The notes under the pieces: generated by a model
The model's database searches: none
What the model was told of the DNA's origin: nothing
The model's input: only the letters and a program-made list of their open reading frames with translations
Source of the DNA: SXOA01 sp051004015
GTDB lineage: Bacteria; Planctomycetota; Planctomycetia; Pirellulales; Pirellulaceae
Direction: 5' to 3'
Assembly (NCBI GenBank): GCA_051004015.1
Contig: JBPCKT010000018.1
Span: 1-33,540, forward strand
DNA: 33,540 bases
Shown here: positions 1 to 8,184 of the stretch, one piece after another
Numbering within the stretch: the first letter of the stretch is position 1
Layout: each line of letters begins with the position of its first letter
Program-made: the position numbers and the translations under genes

Positions 1-71
1 AGCGTCGAGCGGACCATCACCGCGACCGGGGCTCTCGCCATAAATCGCTGAAACAACGCCTCCGATGCCAT
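1..71 (-). CDS. Transposase-like protein, N-terminal fragment (cut by window edge)
   Basis: Only the first 23 codons are present, read leftward from an ATG at 71-69. An excellent ribosome binding site (AGGAG, about 7 nt before the ATG) supports a real start. The peptide starts MASEALFQRFMARAPVAVMV. The pattern 'LFQRF...PVAVMVR' resembles the start of IS4-type (DDE) transposases often seen in planctomycetes; this is recalled similarity, not a search. Between this start and the next gene lies a hairpin-forming stretch at 148-169 that could be part of the element's end, but no terminal inverted repeat can be proven because the other end is outside the window. Confidence 0.45.
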   Translation of the reverse strand, partial: MASEALFQRFMARAPVAVMVRST

Positions 72-182
72 AACCGTCTCCTGAGAAAATGCTTTAGCGA
101 AGCCAACCCTCAGGGAATAGTATGGACGAATCACCTAAAACAAGCTGCCCCGTGATAGCTTCACAGGGGTACTCCATGCACC

Positions 183-1004
183 CTACTTTATAGGCCCAAT
201 CTCAAACTTCCGGAACAAAATCTCAAACCCTTCCGTCTGCAGCAAAATGCGGCCGGCGGAGGGGAAGACATCATAGCACTCGTTGACGACGTGGCCGTTG
301 ATGCTGACGGTGATCTTGCTGCCGGCGCATACGACTTCGGCCCGATTCCATTCCCCGGTCGGGCTCTCGACATCGTCCTTGCCGCGAGTGTCGATCAACT
401 CCTCAAAATCCCAGTCGTGGTTGTTCCACCAGAGCTGCCCGCGGGTGGTGGGAAACGTCTTCGCCTCGCCCCCTTTTTTCCAGCGATGCCGCCGCTTGTC
501 CGGCGCAAGCTCTGTTTCCGCTGTCAGCCGCACGGGAATTTCCTTGGCGGATTCGTCCTTGCCGCGGATGACAATGAAGTCGCCGGTGCAGCCCTGCGCC
601 AATTGACATTCAATGCACGAGGGCCAGGCTCCGCCCGCGCCGCCGTCCGGTCCAATCGCATGCAAGAGAATGCCCGAGTTGCGAACGTACTTTCCGCCGC
701 CTGTCTTCTTCCCCCATTTGTATTCCACCAGCAGGCGATAGTCGCGGTAGTCTCTTTCGGTGGCGACATAGCCGTTGCCATCGCCGGAGAGATGCAGCAG
801 GCCATCTTCGACCTTGAACACGCCGCGCGGGTCTACGCGCTTGGTGTCCTTGAGCCAGGTGGTGAGGCCGGAAAGGTCTTTGCCGTTGAACAGAGAAACA
901 GTCTTGGCGGGGACGACCGTCTCCTTGTTCGCAGCGTCGGCTCCCCAGAGCGGATTTCCCGCGGCAACAATCAGCGCCATCAAGAGCGGCCAGCGAATCG
1001 TCAT
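183..1004 (-). CDS. Secreted DUF1080 (3-keto-disaccharide hydrolase-type) protein
   Basis: About 273 residues. The ATG at 1004 gives a clean signal peptide (MTIRWPLLMALIVAAG, cleavage near GADA) and has GAGGTG just upstream; an ATG 12 bp earlier (1016) is equally possible. The mature part shows the DUF1080/LamG-like jelly-roll signature: 'SLFNGKDLSGL' at the start, 'LLVEYKWG', 'NSGILLHA', 'CIECQLAQG', 'EWNRAEVVCAGSKITVSINGHVVNECYDVFPSAGRILLQTEGFEILFRKFEI' in segments to the end. Members are periplasmic and linked to sugar or glycoside breakdown; many are annotated as 3-keto-disaccharide hydrolases, though the exact substrate cannot be read here. It is divergent from the Gfo/Idh genes at 1127-2822, which fits oxidised-sugar metabolism. 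Confidence 0.88.
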   Translation of the reverse strand: MTIRWPLLMALIVAAGNPLWGADAANKETVVPAKTVSLFNGKDLSGLTTWLKDTKRVDPRGVFKVEDGLLHLSGDGNGYVATERDYRDYRLLVEYKWGKKTGGGKYVRNSGILLHAIGPDGGAGGAWPSCIECQLAQGCTGDFIVIRGKDESAKEIPVRLTAETELAPDKRRHRWKKGGEAKTFPTTRGQLWWNNHDWDFEELIDTRGKDDVESPTGEWNRAEVVCAGSKITVSINGHVVNECYDVFPSAGRILLQTEGFEILFRKFEIGPIK

Positions 1005-1126
1005 CAGGCACCTCATGGATCCAATCACTTTACATCGACCAACCGAGATTCGCCACACGCTGTTCTCCCGCAATGCTATAGTGCGTCTCTGGTTCATCTC
1101 TTGGTCCTCGTCGTCGGGCGGAAGCC

Positions 1127-1699
1127 GTGAATCCTGCGAATCCCCAGCGAATGTTGCCCTCTCGCCAGTTCATCAAGCGGGAACTGGATGCCGGGAAATT
1201 GGGAGAACCGGGGCTGATTCGAATTCACCACTGGGAGGAAGCTGGCGGCGAATTGGACGCTGCTCACGCGCTTCCATCGGCGCTACTGCAACAGATTGAT
1301 GTGATTCTATGGCTGATGGGGAAGTCGCCCACCGTTGTCTATGCGGTGGAGCATGGAGAGAGAGCGCGGAACAGGCAGGGCCGCTACCTGCAAGTCCATC
1401 TCGGTTTTCCGGGAGACGCGATGGCGCTGCTGGATTACTCGAGTCTGCATCCCCCCGGCGATCCCTACCGCTCGCTACACGTCATCGGCTCGGCGGGAGC
1501 AGCTTATGCCGACGACCAGCAGAATATGCAACTGCTCTACAAGGGCGGCCAGGCACGGGGGGTGATGGCCAAGGAAGGAGCGGCGAGCGGGCACGGTTTC
1601 GCGGACATGACCGCGGACTGGGATAAGGCCTTGGCCGTGGCCGATGCCGTTCAACAATCGCTTCAGACGCGGCAAGCTGTTTCGCTGGAGGGACGCTGA
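1127..1699 (+). CDS. Gfo/Idh/MocA C-terminal-type protein lacking the Rossmann domain
   Basis: 190 residues from a GTG preceded by GGCGGAAG; an ATG at 1151 (MLPSRQFIKREL) is an alternative. The segment 'FIKRELDAGKLGEPGLIRIHHWEE' (in two parts) is the linker/first strand that normally follows the NAD-binding domain in Gfo/Idh/MocA oxidoreductases. The rest ('LQQIDVILWLMGKSP', 'GRYLQVHLGFPGDAMALLDYSS', 'SLHVIGSAGAAYADDQQN') fits the C-terminal alpha/beta domain. No GxGxxG motif exists upstream, so the protein is domain-only, not a complete dehydrogenase. Its stop is one base before the ATG of the full Gfo/Idh gene at 1701, so the two are probably translated together and may form a complex. It could instead be a decayed enzyme, but the frame is intact. 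Confidence 0.72.
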   Translation: MNPANPQRMLPSRQFIKRELDAGKLGEPGLIRIHHWEEAGGELDAAHALPSALLQQIDVILWLMGKSPTVVYAVEHGERARNRQGRYLQVHLGFPGDAMALLDYSSLHPPGDPYRSLHVIGSAGAAYADDQQNMQLLYKGGQARGVMAKEGAASGHGFADMTADWDKALAVADAVQQSLQTRQAVSLEGR

Positions 1700-1700
1700 A

Positions 1701-2822
1701 ATGGCAGAGTCAAGATCGCCAGTCCGAACCTTCCGTTGTGCGGTCCTTTCCGCGGTCAAGCACGACTATGTAGCCCGAGGGGTGGCTTCTCATCCGCGAT
1801 TTGAAATCGTTGTTGTCGCTGATGACCCGAGTGTTCCGCAATGGGCACACGAGCGGAACCAGCACTTCGCCGAGGCGTTTCAGATTCCGTACGTTCGCGA
1901 CGTGGATCGGGCGCTCCGCGAATTCAACGTGCAGGTGGCAATCGTCAGTCCTGAGGCGGAACGACACTGTGATCTCTCCATCCGCGCGGCGAATCTCGGC
2001 GCGCACGTCATTCAAGACAAGCCGCTTGCGGTTTCGCGCTCCGCGGCCGATGCTCTTGTCGCCGCCATTGAGAAAAGCGGCGTGCGGTTTTTGATGTGGA
2101 ACCGCAATTTCATCCCGGCGGTCTTAGATGCGCAAAGGCAAATTCAGTCCGGAATCATTGGCCAACCCTACGCCATCCACGCTGATTTCTACTTCGCCAA
2201 GGACGCCGGGCCGCCCAAGGGTTCGCGCCAGGCGGGCTATCCGCCACTCAACTGGCAAGCGCACCAAATTGCGTCACACATCGATGGCTCCGACGGCGGT
2301 TTGGGCGAATTGCCGATGGGAGAACTCGCCATTGAGGGCATCTATCCACTCGGCTATTTACAAATGCTAGCCGGCAAGGAAGTCCGCCGGGTCTTTGCCC
2401 GCCGCGCGTCGCACTTCCATCAGCTCTATGCGGACAACGGAGTCGAGGATTTGGCGAGCATGACGCTGGAAATGGAGGACGGCCTCATCGGCTCTGTCGC
2501 GCTCGGCCGGATTGGAGCCGCCAGCCACAACAGCGGCGGCGAAATCGAGCTGCACATCCTCGGCAGCGAAGGGGCGCTCGTCATCAACGAAGCGCTGCCC
2601 CACGTCGGCATCTACTACCGCGGCCAGCCGGCGAAAGAACCGCGGCAGCGGCGAGTTGCCAACGAAAACGACTTCCTCCTCGCCGAAAACTTCGCCCAGG
2701 CCATCGACCACGGCACCGACACGATCCTCGGCGCTCGCGCCAGCCGGGCTATCTTTGCTACCATGGAAGCGGCGCTGAAATCGTGCGACAGCGGATTGGC
2801 TGTAGACGTCAGACATTCTTGA
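1701..2822 (+). CDS. Gfo/Idh/MocA family NAD(P)-dependent oxidoreductase
   Basis: 373 residues from ATG 1701, chosen because GGAGGG sits 8 nt upstream and the first residues lead directly to the N-terminal beta strand ('TFRCAVLSAVKHDYVARGVASHP'). The Rossmann half includes 'FEIVVVADDP', 'VAIVSPEAERHCDLSIRAANLGAHV' and the substrate/cofactor loop 'IQDKPLAVS', where the usual EKP is DKP but the lysine is kept. The C-terminal half carries 'GELPMGELAIEGIYPLGYLQML'; the usual GxHxxD active-site histidine is not obvious (tyrosine and leucine in that stretch), so catalysis may differ from inositol or glucose-fructose dehydrogenases. Probably cytoplasmic. It shares an operon with the domain-only paralogue upstream. 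Confidence 0.88.
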   Translation: MAESRSPVRTFRCAVLSAVKHDYVARGVASHPRFEIVVVADDPSVPQWAHERNQHFAEAFQIPYVRDVDRALREFNVQVAIVSPEAERHCDLSIRAANLGAHVIQDKPLAVSRSAADALVAAIEKSGVRFLMWNRNFIPAVLDAQRQIQSGIIGQPYAIHADFYFAKDAGPPKGSRQAGYPPLNWQAHQIASHIDGSDGGLGELPMGELAIEGIYPLGYLQMLAGKEVRRVFARRASHFHQLYADNGVEDLASMTLEMEDGLIGSVALGRIGAASHNSGGEIELHILGSEGALVINEALPHVGIYYRGQPAKEPRQRRVANENDFLLAENFAQAIDHGTDTILGARASRAIFATMEAALKSCDSGLAVDVRHS

Positions 2823-2835
2823 ACAGAAGGCTTTT

Positions 2836-2947
2836 TTGAACAGAAGGTAACAAAGGGAACGAAGAAAGGCGAAGATGGGAGTTGGCCATCGAAAACGCTC
2901 CTCCCTCCTCCTTCTTCCCTTCGTTTCCTTCGTTCCCTTCTGTTCAA
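2836..2947. repeat. Long inverted repeat (29-bp arms, AACAGAAGG type)
   Basis: Arms 2836-2864 and 2919-2947 are inverted copies with 3 mismatches (left starts TTGAACAGAAGG). A further direct copy of GAACAGAAGG precedes it at 2821-2830. It fills the gap between the Gfo/Idh and aldolase genes and could form a very long hairpin in the transcript, possibly a terminator or processing site. Confidence 0.9.
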
Positions 2948-2978
2948 ATCTGTTTTTGTTTTCGTTTTTCGAGGTGTT

Positions 2979-3770
2979 ATGACTGGTCGCGAAATCATTG
3001 CCGCCCTCCACGCCGGCCGCCGCGTGTATTCTTCCGCCATCGTGGCGACGTCGCCGCTCTGGCCGAACCTGGCGAAACAGGCGGGGATTGACTTTGTCTT
3101 CGTCGATACCGAGCACACGCCGGTGGGCCGCGAGACTCTCTCGTGGACTTGCCAGACCTACAACGCCCTCGGCGTCCCCCCCGTCGTGCGGCTGCCGTGC
3201 AATAATCCGTTTGAAGCTTGCAAGGTGCTGGACGCGGGAGCGGGCGGGGTCATCGGCCCGTATCTGGAAACGGCGGAGCAGGCTCGCGACCTGGCGGGGG
3301 CGGTGAAGTTTCGCCCGCTGAAGGGCCGCCGCTTGCAGGAAGCCCTCCGGGATCCGAATGCCCTGGAGCCCGAACTGCGCGAGTATCTGGAGAAGCGCAA
3401 CGGCGACAAAATCCTGATTGCCCAGATCGAAAGCGTGCCGGCCATCGAGAATCTGCACGCCATCTGCTCCGTCCCCGGCGTCGACGCCGTTCTCATCGGC
3501 CCGCACGACCTCTCCTGCAGCCTCGGCATCCCCGAGCAGTACACCCACCCCCGCTTTGACGAAGCCGTCCGCACCATCTTCCGCATCGCCCGCGAGCACG
3601 GCGTCGGCGCCGGCATCCACTACTGGCTCGACCTTGATCAGGAAGTCACCTGGTCGAAAGCCGGCGGCAACCTCGTCATGCACTCCTCCGACCTGGCCAC
3701 GTTCAGCCGGACGCTGAAGAGGGAGATAGCGGAGTTGCGGCAGCGGCTGGAAGGAGAAGGTTCGCCATGA
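2979..3770 (+). CDS. HpcH/HpaI family aldolase/citrate lyase-type enzyme
   Basis: 263 residues; ATG 2979 with GAGGTG immediately upstream. The TIM-barrel markers are in order: 'FVFVDTEHTPVGRE' (residues about 40-53), 'PPVVRLPCNNPFEA', 'AGAGGVIGPYLE', 'ILIAQIESVPAIENL' with the metal-binding Glu, and 'GVDAVLIGPHDLSCSLGIP' with the GPxDLS metal-binding Asp. This class splits or forms 2-keto-3-deoxy acids or 4-hydroxy-2-oxo acids into pyruvate plus an aldehyde in the cytoplasm using a divalent metal. The neighbouring oxidoreductases and DUF1080 protein suggest a keto-acid derived from a sugar as substrate (inference). The stop overlaps the next ATG (ATGA), so the two are translationally coupled. 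Confidence 0.88.
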   Translation: MTGREIIAALHAGRRVYSSAIVATSPLWPNLAKQAGIDFVFVDTEHTPVGRETLSWTCQTYNALGVPPVVRLPCNNPFEACKVLDAGAGGVIGPYLETAEQARDLAGAVKFRPLKGRRLQEALRDPNALEPELREYLEKRNGDKILIAQIESVPAIENLHAICSVPGVDAVLIGPHDLSCSLGIPEQYTHPRFDEAVRTIFRIAREHGVGAGIHYWLDLDQEVTWSKAGGNLVMHSSDLATFSRTLKREIAELRQRLEGEGSP

Positions 3771-5122
3771 CGACTAACAGAGTCGCCAAGCAGAGATCCC
3801 CGCGCCGCTGGTTCTCGCCGAGGTTTAGTTTGCGGCTGCTGATGCTCCTGGTAACGGCGGCGGCCGTCGGTTCGGCGTTTTGGTGGCGATGGCCGGTCAC
3901 GCAAACGACGGAGAAGCGGCAAGGCTCAAGCGTAACCAAGGAGACCTCTACCTATCATCGCGGCCTTTGGGGGAATCTCATCAAGCACGGCGTACATCGC
4001 GAAACGGTCGATGGCGAAGTGGTTTTGGAGGAGCACTACCGGGAAGGGCTGCGACACGGACCGTATCGAAGTTTGAGAGTCACTGGCGAGTTCCTTTTGG
4101 GAGAACCGCACGGAACTTGGAGATTTGAACCTCGCGAACATTGGAATGGGGGAAAGCTTTGGTACAGTTTGGAATACAAGAACGGCCGCGTAATTGGCGA
4201 CCAGAACCATCCGTCGGCGAGTTTGCTGGCGCGGCGAGTCTCCGAGGGCACGCTCGACCAACAGATGTTGAGCAACGCTTTATTTGCTGACGTTGATTTG
4301 GAATATCCCGAAACGCCTTTGAGTGAGGTAATCGAAGACCTTCGGGAGCGGTTCAATCTACCCTTGGCGATGCGCTGGAAGCGAAAAACGGTAGTACTGG
4401 CACCGCCGCCACAGCCCGACGAGCCCCCCTTGCCGGCGATGCACGAAATACCGTTCTCGGACGATTGGATTCTCCTGGAGCCGGAAGACTTAGAAGCGGC
4501 TCGGCATCTCGTCGACATGCGTCCCCGTTCACTGGCCAGCCCCATTCGACCAGCGCCCCCGGCGCCAGTGGTCAAAAATATCCACGATGCGCCGGTGAAC
4601 GTGAGCTTGAAACAAATTACAATGCTTGCGGGGTTTGACGCCATTCTCACGCCCTTGGAATTGGTGCTGGACTTCCGCTACGGCGTGTTTTGCGTGGTTG
4701 ACGCCCAGGATGCCGCGGATTGGGAAGATGTCACGGGAGTAATGCAACTGCGACCGTCGCCCAAGACTCCGCTGGCCGATCGGCTGGATTTGCCCGCGCA
4801 ACTGACTTCTCTCGAACCTCTTCGGGACGTCCTGCAACATTTTGCGGCAACCCAGGAGATTCCCGTTGAGTTTCGGCCGGCGAACGAACGAACGGTCGTG
4901 CTGGCGTCGATTCCCGATGACGAACTGCCTCGCTTGGTTCAGGGCGTGATCCGCTATGGTGCCTCCACGAATCCCAAGAGGTCGGCAACGATCACGCTCC
5001 GCCAATTGCTCGGGCTGCTGCTGGATCAGGCCAATCTGCACTGCTACGAGGAGAACGGCGTGCTGATCATCGAGCCGCCCAAGAACGTACCTACAATTCA
5101 AGCGAAGGCTTCGTCGCCATAA
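3767..5122 (+). CDS. Membrane-anchored protein with MORN-like and secretin/STN-like segments
   Basis: 451 residues, starting inside the aldolase stop codon. A basic N-terminus is followed by one membrane segment (about residues 22-40, 'LRLLMLLVTAAAVGSAFWW'), the anchor style common in planctomycete proteins. Residues about 60-145 resemble MORN-type (YwqK-like) repeats ('EEHYREGLRHGPYRSLRV', 'GGKLWYSLEYKNGRVIG'). The rest holds repeated units of the STN/secretin short-domain type: 'YPETPLSEVIEDLRERFNLPLAM', 'APVNVSLKQITMLAGFD', 'SLEPLRDVLQHFAATQEIPVEF' and a closing 'LLLDQANLHCYEENGVLIIEPP'. Function unknown. The domain assignment is by eye and the mixture is unusual. Confidence 0.75.
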   Translation: MTTNRVAKQRSPRRWFSPRFSLRLLMLLVTAAAVGSAFWWRWPVTQTTEKRQGSSVTKETSTYHRGLWGNLIKHGVHRETVDGEVVLEEHYREGLRHGPYRSLRVTGEFLLGEPHGTWRFEPREHWNGGKLWYSLEYKNGRVIGDQNHPSASLLARRVSEGTLDQQMLSNALFADVDLEYPETPLSEVIEDLRERFNLPLAMRWKRKTVVLAPPPQPDEPPLPAMHEIPFSDDWILLEPEDLEAARHLVDMRPRSLASPIRPAPPAPVVKNIHDAPVNVSLKQITMLAGFDAILTPLELVLDFRYGVFCVVDAQDAADWEDVTGVMQLRPSPKTPLADRLDLPAQLTSLEPLRDVLQHFAATQEIPVEFRPANERTVVLASIPDDELPRLVQGVIRYGASTNPKRSATITLRQLLGLLLDQANLHCYEENGVLIIEPPKNVPTIQAKASSP

Positions 5123-5137
5123 CGACTGCCATGCAAC

Positions 5138-6379
5138 TCATTTCTTAGGACTGATGCACCACAGGTGTTTGAACGTCCGGATGAAAATCTCTCCGTTGGA
5201 AATCGCCAGGGAGGAGTTGGTCTCCACACCGGGGCCGAGCGAGTTGCTCGCCAGCACCTCGTACTTAGGGTTGGCGGCAAAGACCAGCGTTCGGCCGTCC
5301 CGCATCAGGACATAGAGCCGGCCTTCGGCGTGGACCATCGAGCCCCAGGTGCTGCCGCCCCCCGGCCGCGTCTCCACCTTCCATACTTCGTCGCCGGTCT
5401 GCAAATCATAGCAATGGGGCACGCCATTTTCCTCGACGATATAGGCATGGCCGCCGATGATCATGCCCGAGCCTACCCGCTGGATGTTCACGGGATGGTG
5501 CCAGAGCCGGTCGGCGGTGATGTCCCCCGAGCCGCCGAGCTTGACGGTGAAGGCCGCGCCGGTGTAGCCGGACATGCTCACGGCGACGCCGTTGCCAAAG
5601 AGGGGGGAGGTGTAGACGTATTTGTTGAGGCCGTCGCAGTGCCACAGCTCTTTGCCGGTCAGGGGCTCGATCCCCTTCAGGTGCGGCACCACGCTGAGCA
5701 GGAGCTGGTCCCGGCCGTCGATCTTGGTGATCAGCGGCGTCCCCCACGAGCCGACTTTTTCATTGTGCTCCCAAACCGTTTCGCCACTCGTCTTGTTCAC
5801 GGCCAGCAGGAAGTTGCGCCCCTCTTTCTCGTTGGGCCCGCACCACAGGATGCCCAGGTCGCCGTAGAGCACGGGGGATGAGCCGCTGCCGAAGGGATGC
5901 TCCCATTTGCCCAGGTCGGTCCGCTTCCACAGCTCTTTCCCGTCGAAATCAAAGCAGTACATGCCGGCCGAGGCAAAGCTGACCACGACCCGCTGGCCAT
6001 CGACGGCGGGGGAAGCGTTGCAGTACCAGTTGGGATTCCAGTTCCGCTCTTTCTCGCCATACGCGACATCCTTCTGCCAAATCAGCTTGCCGTCCACCCT
6101 GGAAAAGCAGAGCAGGCTGCGAATCGCGCCGTCCGTGTTGGCCTGCGTCAGAAAGATCCGTTCACCCCAGATCACCGGCGTGGAGTTCCCAGGGTTTTCC
6201 AGCGGGATTTTCCATTTGACGTTCTCCTTGTCGCTCCACTTGAGCGGCACGTCCTTCTCTTCGCAGAATCCCTGGCCCGTGGGACCGCGCCAGGCAGGCC
6301 AGTCCGCCGCCAGCAAGGGGCGATAAAGCGCGGAGCAGAAGGTGACGAGCAGGACCAGGAGGGTGCGGTTAGCTTTCAC
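5138..6379 (-). CDS. Secreted PQQ-type beta-propeller repeat protein
   Basis: 413 residues from a GTG (6379) with GGAG 6 nt upstream. A signal peptide (about residues 1-24, ending LLAA) is followed by 'DWPAWRGPTGQGF', the standard opening of planctomycete outer-membrane-assembly/BamB-like propellers. PQQ_2 blades repeat along the chain: 'NVKWKIPLENPGNSTPVIW', 'DGKLIWQKDV', 'DGKELWKRTDLG', 'SGETVWEHNEKVGSWGTPLI', 'TGKELWHCDGL', 'TGDEVWKVETRPGGGSTWGSM'. These proteins act outside the cytoplasmic membrane as protein-binding scaffolds or, rarely, quinoprotein dehydrogenases; dehydrogenase active-site residues are not recognisable. It converges with the gene at 3767-5122 across a 15-bp gap. Confidence 0.9.
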   Translation of the reverse strand: MKANRTLLVLLVTFCSALYRPLLAADWPAWRGPTGQGFCEEKDVPLKWSDKENVKWKIPLENPGNSTPVIWGERIFLTQANTDGAIRSLLCFSRVDGKLIWQKDVAYGEKERNWNPNWYCNASPAVDGQRVVVSFASAGMYCFDFDGKELWKRTDLGKWEHPFGSGSSPVLYGDLGILWCGPNEKEGRNFLLAVNKTSGETVWEHNEKVGSWGTPLITKIDGRDQLLLSVVPHLKGIEPLTGKELWHCDGLNKYVYTSPLFGNGVAVSMSGYTGAAFTVKLGGSGDITADRLWHHPVNIQRVGSGMIIGGHAYIVEENGVPHCYDLQTGDEVWKVETRPGGGSTWGSMVHAEGRLYVLMRDGRTLVFAANPKYEVLASNSLGPGVETNSSLAISNGEIFIRTFKHLWCISPKK

Positions 6380-6576
6380 GAATGTCTCCGATAGGTTGGA
6401 TTGGCTCAGAGAGGCTCTGATAAGAAAGTTTTACTTTCCGGCCATTCCGGCGTCAAACAGCGAGGACCAGGTAGCCGAAAAAACTTGCAATGATCGGCGA
6501 ATGGTGATAGTTTCAGCGTGAGGCTCGTTTGCGACAGCGACTGAGCCAACGGCCAGCCCACGAACGGAATCCACCC

Positions 6577-7962
6577 ATGCTCCACTTTCACGACAGCCGC
6601 TCCTCGCGCCGCGCCTTCCTGCAAGTCGGCAGCCTGGCCCTCGGCGGGCTGACGCTTCCCAGTCTGCTGGCTTCGCGCGCGCAAGCGGCGGCGAACATGC
6701 GGCCGGTGAAGGACAAGTCGGTCATCTTTCTGTTCCTACACGGTGGGCCGAGCCAGTTTGAAACCTTCGACCCCAAAATGGATGCGGCCGCGGAGATCCG
6801 CAGCACCACCGGCGAAATTCCTACCAAGCTCAGCGGCATCACCTTCGGCAGCACATTCCCGAAGCTGGCGGCACTCAACGACAAGTTTTCCATCGTCCGT
6901 TCGTTCCGCACGGGCGATGCCAACCACGACATCAAGCCGGTCGTCAGCAGAGGGACACTCGGCGCGAACATCGGCTCGCTCTACGCCCGTGTTGCCGGCA
7001 GCAATCATCCCACGACGGGAATGCCGCTGAACGCCTGCCTCTTTCCCCGCGCGGTTGAACCCAAGTCGCAGCCGGCAGTCGAAAACTTCGGCCGCTTCGA
7101 TTCCGCGGGCCAGCTCGGAGCCGCTTACGCTCCGTTTGTGCCTGGCGGCGGCGGCAGGTTTCAGAAAGACCTGGAACTGCATCTCGACAAGACCCGCGTC
7201 GATGACCGCCGCAATCTCCTGGCAGGCCTCGACAAGCTGAAACGCGAAGCCGATGCCGGCAAACTTGCCGGACTGGACAAGTTCCAGCAGCAGGCCTTTC
7301 AAACCATCCTCGGCGGCGTGGCTCAAGCGTTTGATCTTTCCAAGGAAGGCGAGAAGACGGTTGCCCGCTACGACACGGCTCCGCTCGTCCGCCCCGACCA
7401 GATCAGCCGCAAGTGGAACAACTACAACAACTACGTCGACAATGCGCAGACCCTCGGCAAGCTGCTGCTGCTGGCCCGCCGCCTCTGCGAAGCGGGTTGC
7501 GGCTTCGTGACCGTTACGACGAACTTCGTTTGGGACATGCACGCCGACGTGAACAATGCACCGTGCGAAGAGGGGATGGCCTACATGGGCCAGCCTCTGG
7601 ACCACGCGGTTTCGGCCTTCATCGAAGATACGCAGGCTCGCGGACTGGACGAAAAGATTCTGCTCGTCGCCTGCGGCGAGATGGGGCGGACGCCGCGCGT
7701 CAACAAAAACGGCGGCCGCGACCACTGGGGGGGCCTCGCACCGCTCCTCCTGTACGGCGGCGGACTGAAGATGGGGCAAGTCATCGGCCAGTCCACCCGC
7801 GATGGCGGCGAGCCCCAGTCCGAGCCCGTTGGTAATGACAACCTGGTCGCTACCATTTTTGATACGATGCTCGACCTGCCGCAGGTCCGGCTTCTTCCCG
7901 GACTGCCCAACGACGTTCTGCGACTGATGACCAATGGCCTCCCCATCGCGGGACTCTCGTAG
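6577..7962 (+). CDS. Tat-exported DUF1501 protein (alkaline phosphatase/sulfatase-like fold)
   Basis: 461 residues from ATG 6577. The start is chosen because it places a twin-arginine signal right at the front (SSRRAFLQVGSLALGGL, cleavage near AQAA). Family hallmarks: 'VIFLFLHGGPSQFETFDPK' early, 'FVTVTTNFVWDMHADV', 'LVACGEMGRTPRVNKNGGRDHWG' and the C-terminal 'DNLVATIFDTMLDLP'. The conserved Asp/His residues fit a metallo-hydrolase fold related to sulfatases, but substrates are not established. In planctomycetes DUF1501 genes usually pair with DUF1549/DUF1553 cytochrome-like genes; here no partner is adjacent. Confidence 0.93.
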   Translation: MLHFHDSRSSRRAFLQVGSLALGGLTLPSLLASRAQAAANMRPVKDKSVIFLFLHGGPSQFETFDPKMDAAAEIRSTTGEIPTKLSGITFGSTFPKLAALNDKFSIVRSFRTGDANHDIKPVVSRGTLGANIGSLYARVAGSNHPTTGMPLNACLFPRAVEPKSQPAVENFGRFDSAGQLGAAYAPFVPGGGGRFQKDLELHLDKTRVDDRRNLLAGLDKLKREADAGKLAGLDKFQQQAFQTILGGVAQAFDLSKEGEKTVARYDTAPLVRPDQISRKWNNYNNYVDNAQTLGKLLLLARRLCEAGCGFVTVTTNFVWDMHADVNNAPCEEGMAYMGQPLDHAVSAFIEDTQARGLDEKILLVACGEMGRTPRVNKNGGRDHWGGLAPLLLYGGGLKMGQVIGQSTRDGGEPQSEPVGNDNLVATIFDTMLDLPQVRLLPGLPNDVLRLMTNGLPIAGLS

Positions 7963-8050
7963 GGCAATTTCGGCTGGGTACGGGTTCGCAGCAGTCTGTT
8001 TTCTCTGTTGGTCGCTCTGCGCCCATTTTGCCCGGCCAGCAATCATTGTT

Positions 8051-8069
8051 CCCGTGTCCGCACGGGTTT
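8051..8069 (+). terminator. Weak hairpin-T terminator candidate after the DUF1501 gene
   Basis: A perfect 6-bp stem (CCCGTG/CACGGG) with a 4-nt loop is followed by only three T. It lies 89 bp after the DUF1501 stop. It is weak by E. coli standards. Confidence 0.3.
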
Positions 8070-8119
8070 GACCGTCCAGAAGCTGCCTCGCTATGGCTGC
8101 GGACTAGCGAGTTTCATCT

Positions 8120-8135
8120 TGGCATGGCACGTGCA
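8120..8135 (+). promoter_or_regulatory. Sigma-54 (RpoN) promoter candidate
   Basis: TGGCATGGCACGTGCA matches the -24/-12 consensus TGGCACGNNNNTTGCW at all specified positions except two. The invariant GG (8121-8122) and GC (8133-8134) are exactly 10 nt apart. Transcription would start about 40 nt before the BON-lipoprotein ATG (8185). A sigma-54-activating response regulator is encoded 1.3 kb downstream at 9504-10898. Confidence 0.5.
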
Positions 8136-8184
8136 TTCGTCTTTGAACTATTCCAGCCGGTCCCTGATTTAGGAAAGGAATGTT

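Noticed and set aside
2367..3683. 438-codon open frame on the minus strand over the aldolase
   Set aside because: It crosses an inverted repeat and lies antisense to two well-supported genes. GC-rich codon use of the real genes creates such shadows, and its composition (Ala/Asp/Val-rich, no motif) is typical of that.
6736..8046. 436-codon minus-strand frame opposite the DUF1501 gene
   Set aside because: Antisense shadow; no start signal and no recognisable domain, while the plus frame is a clear family member.
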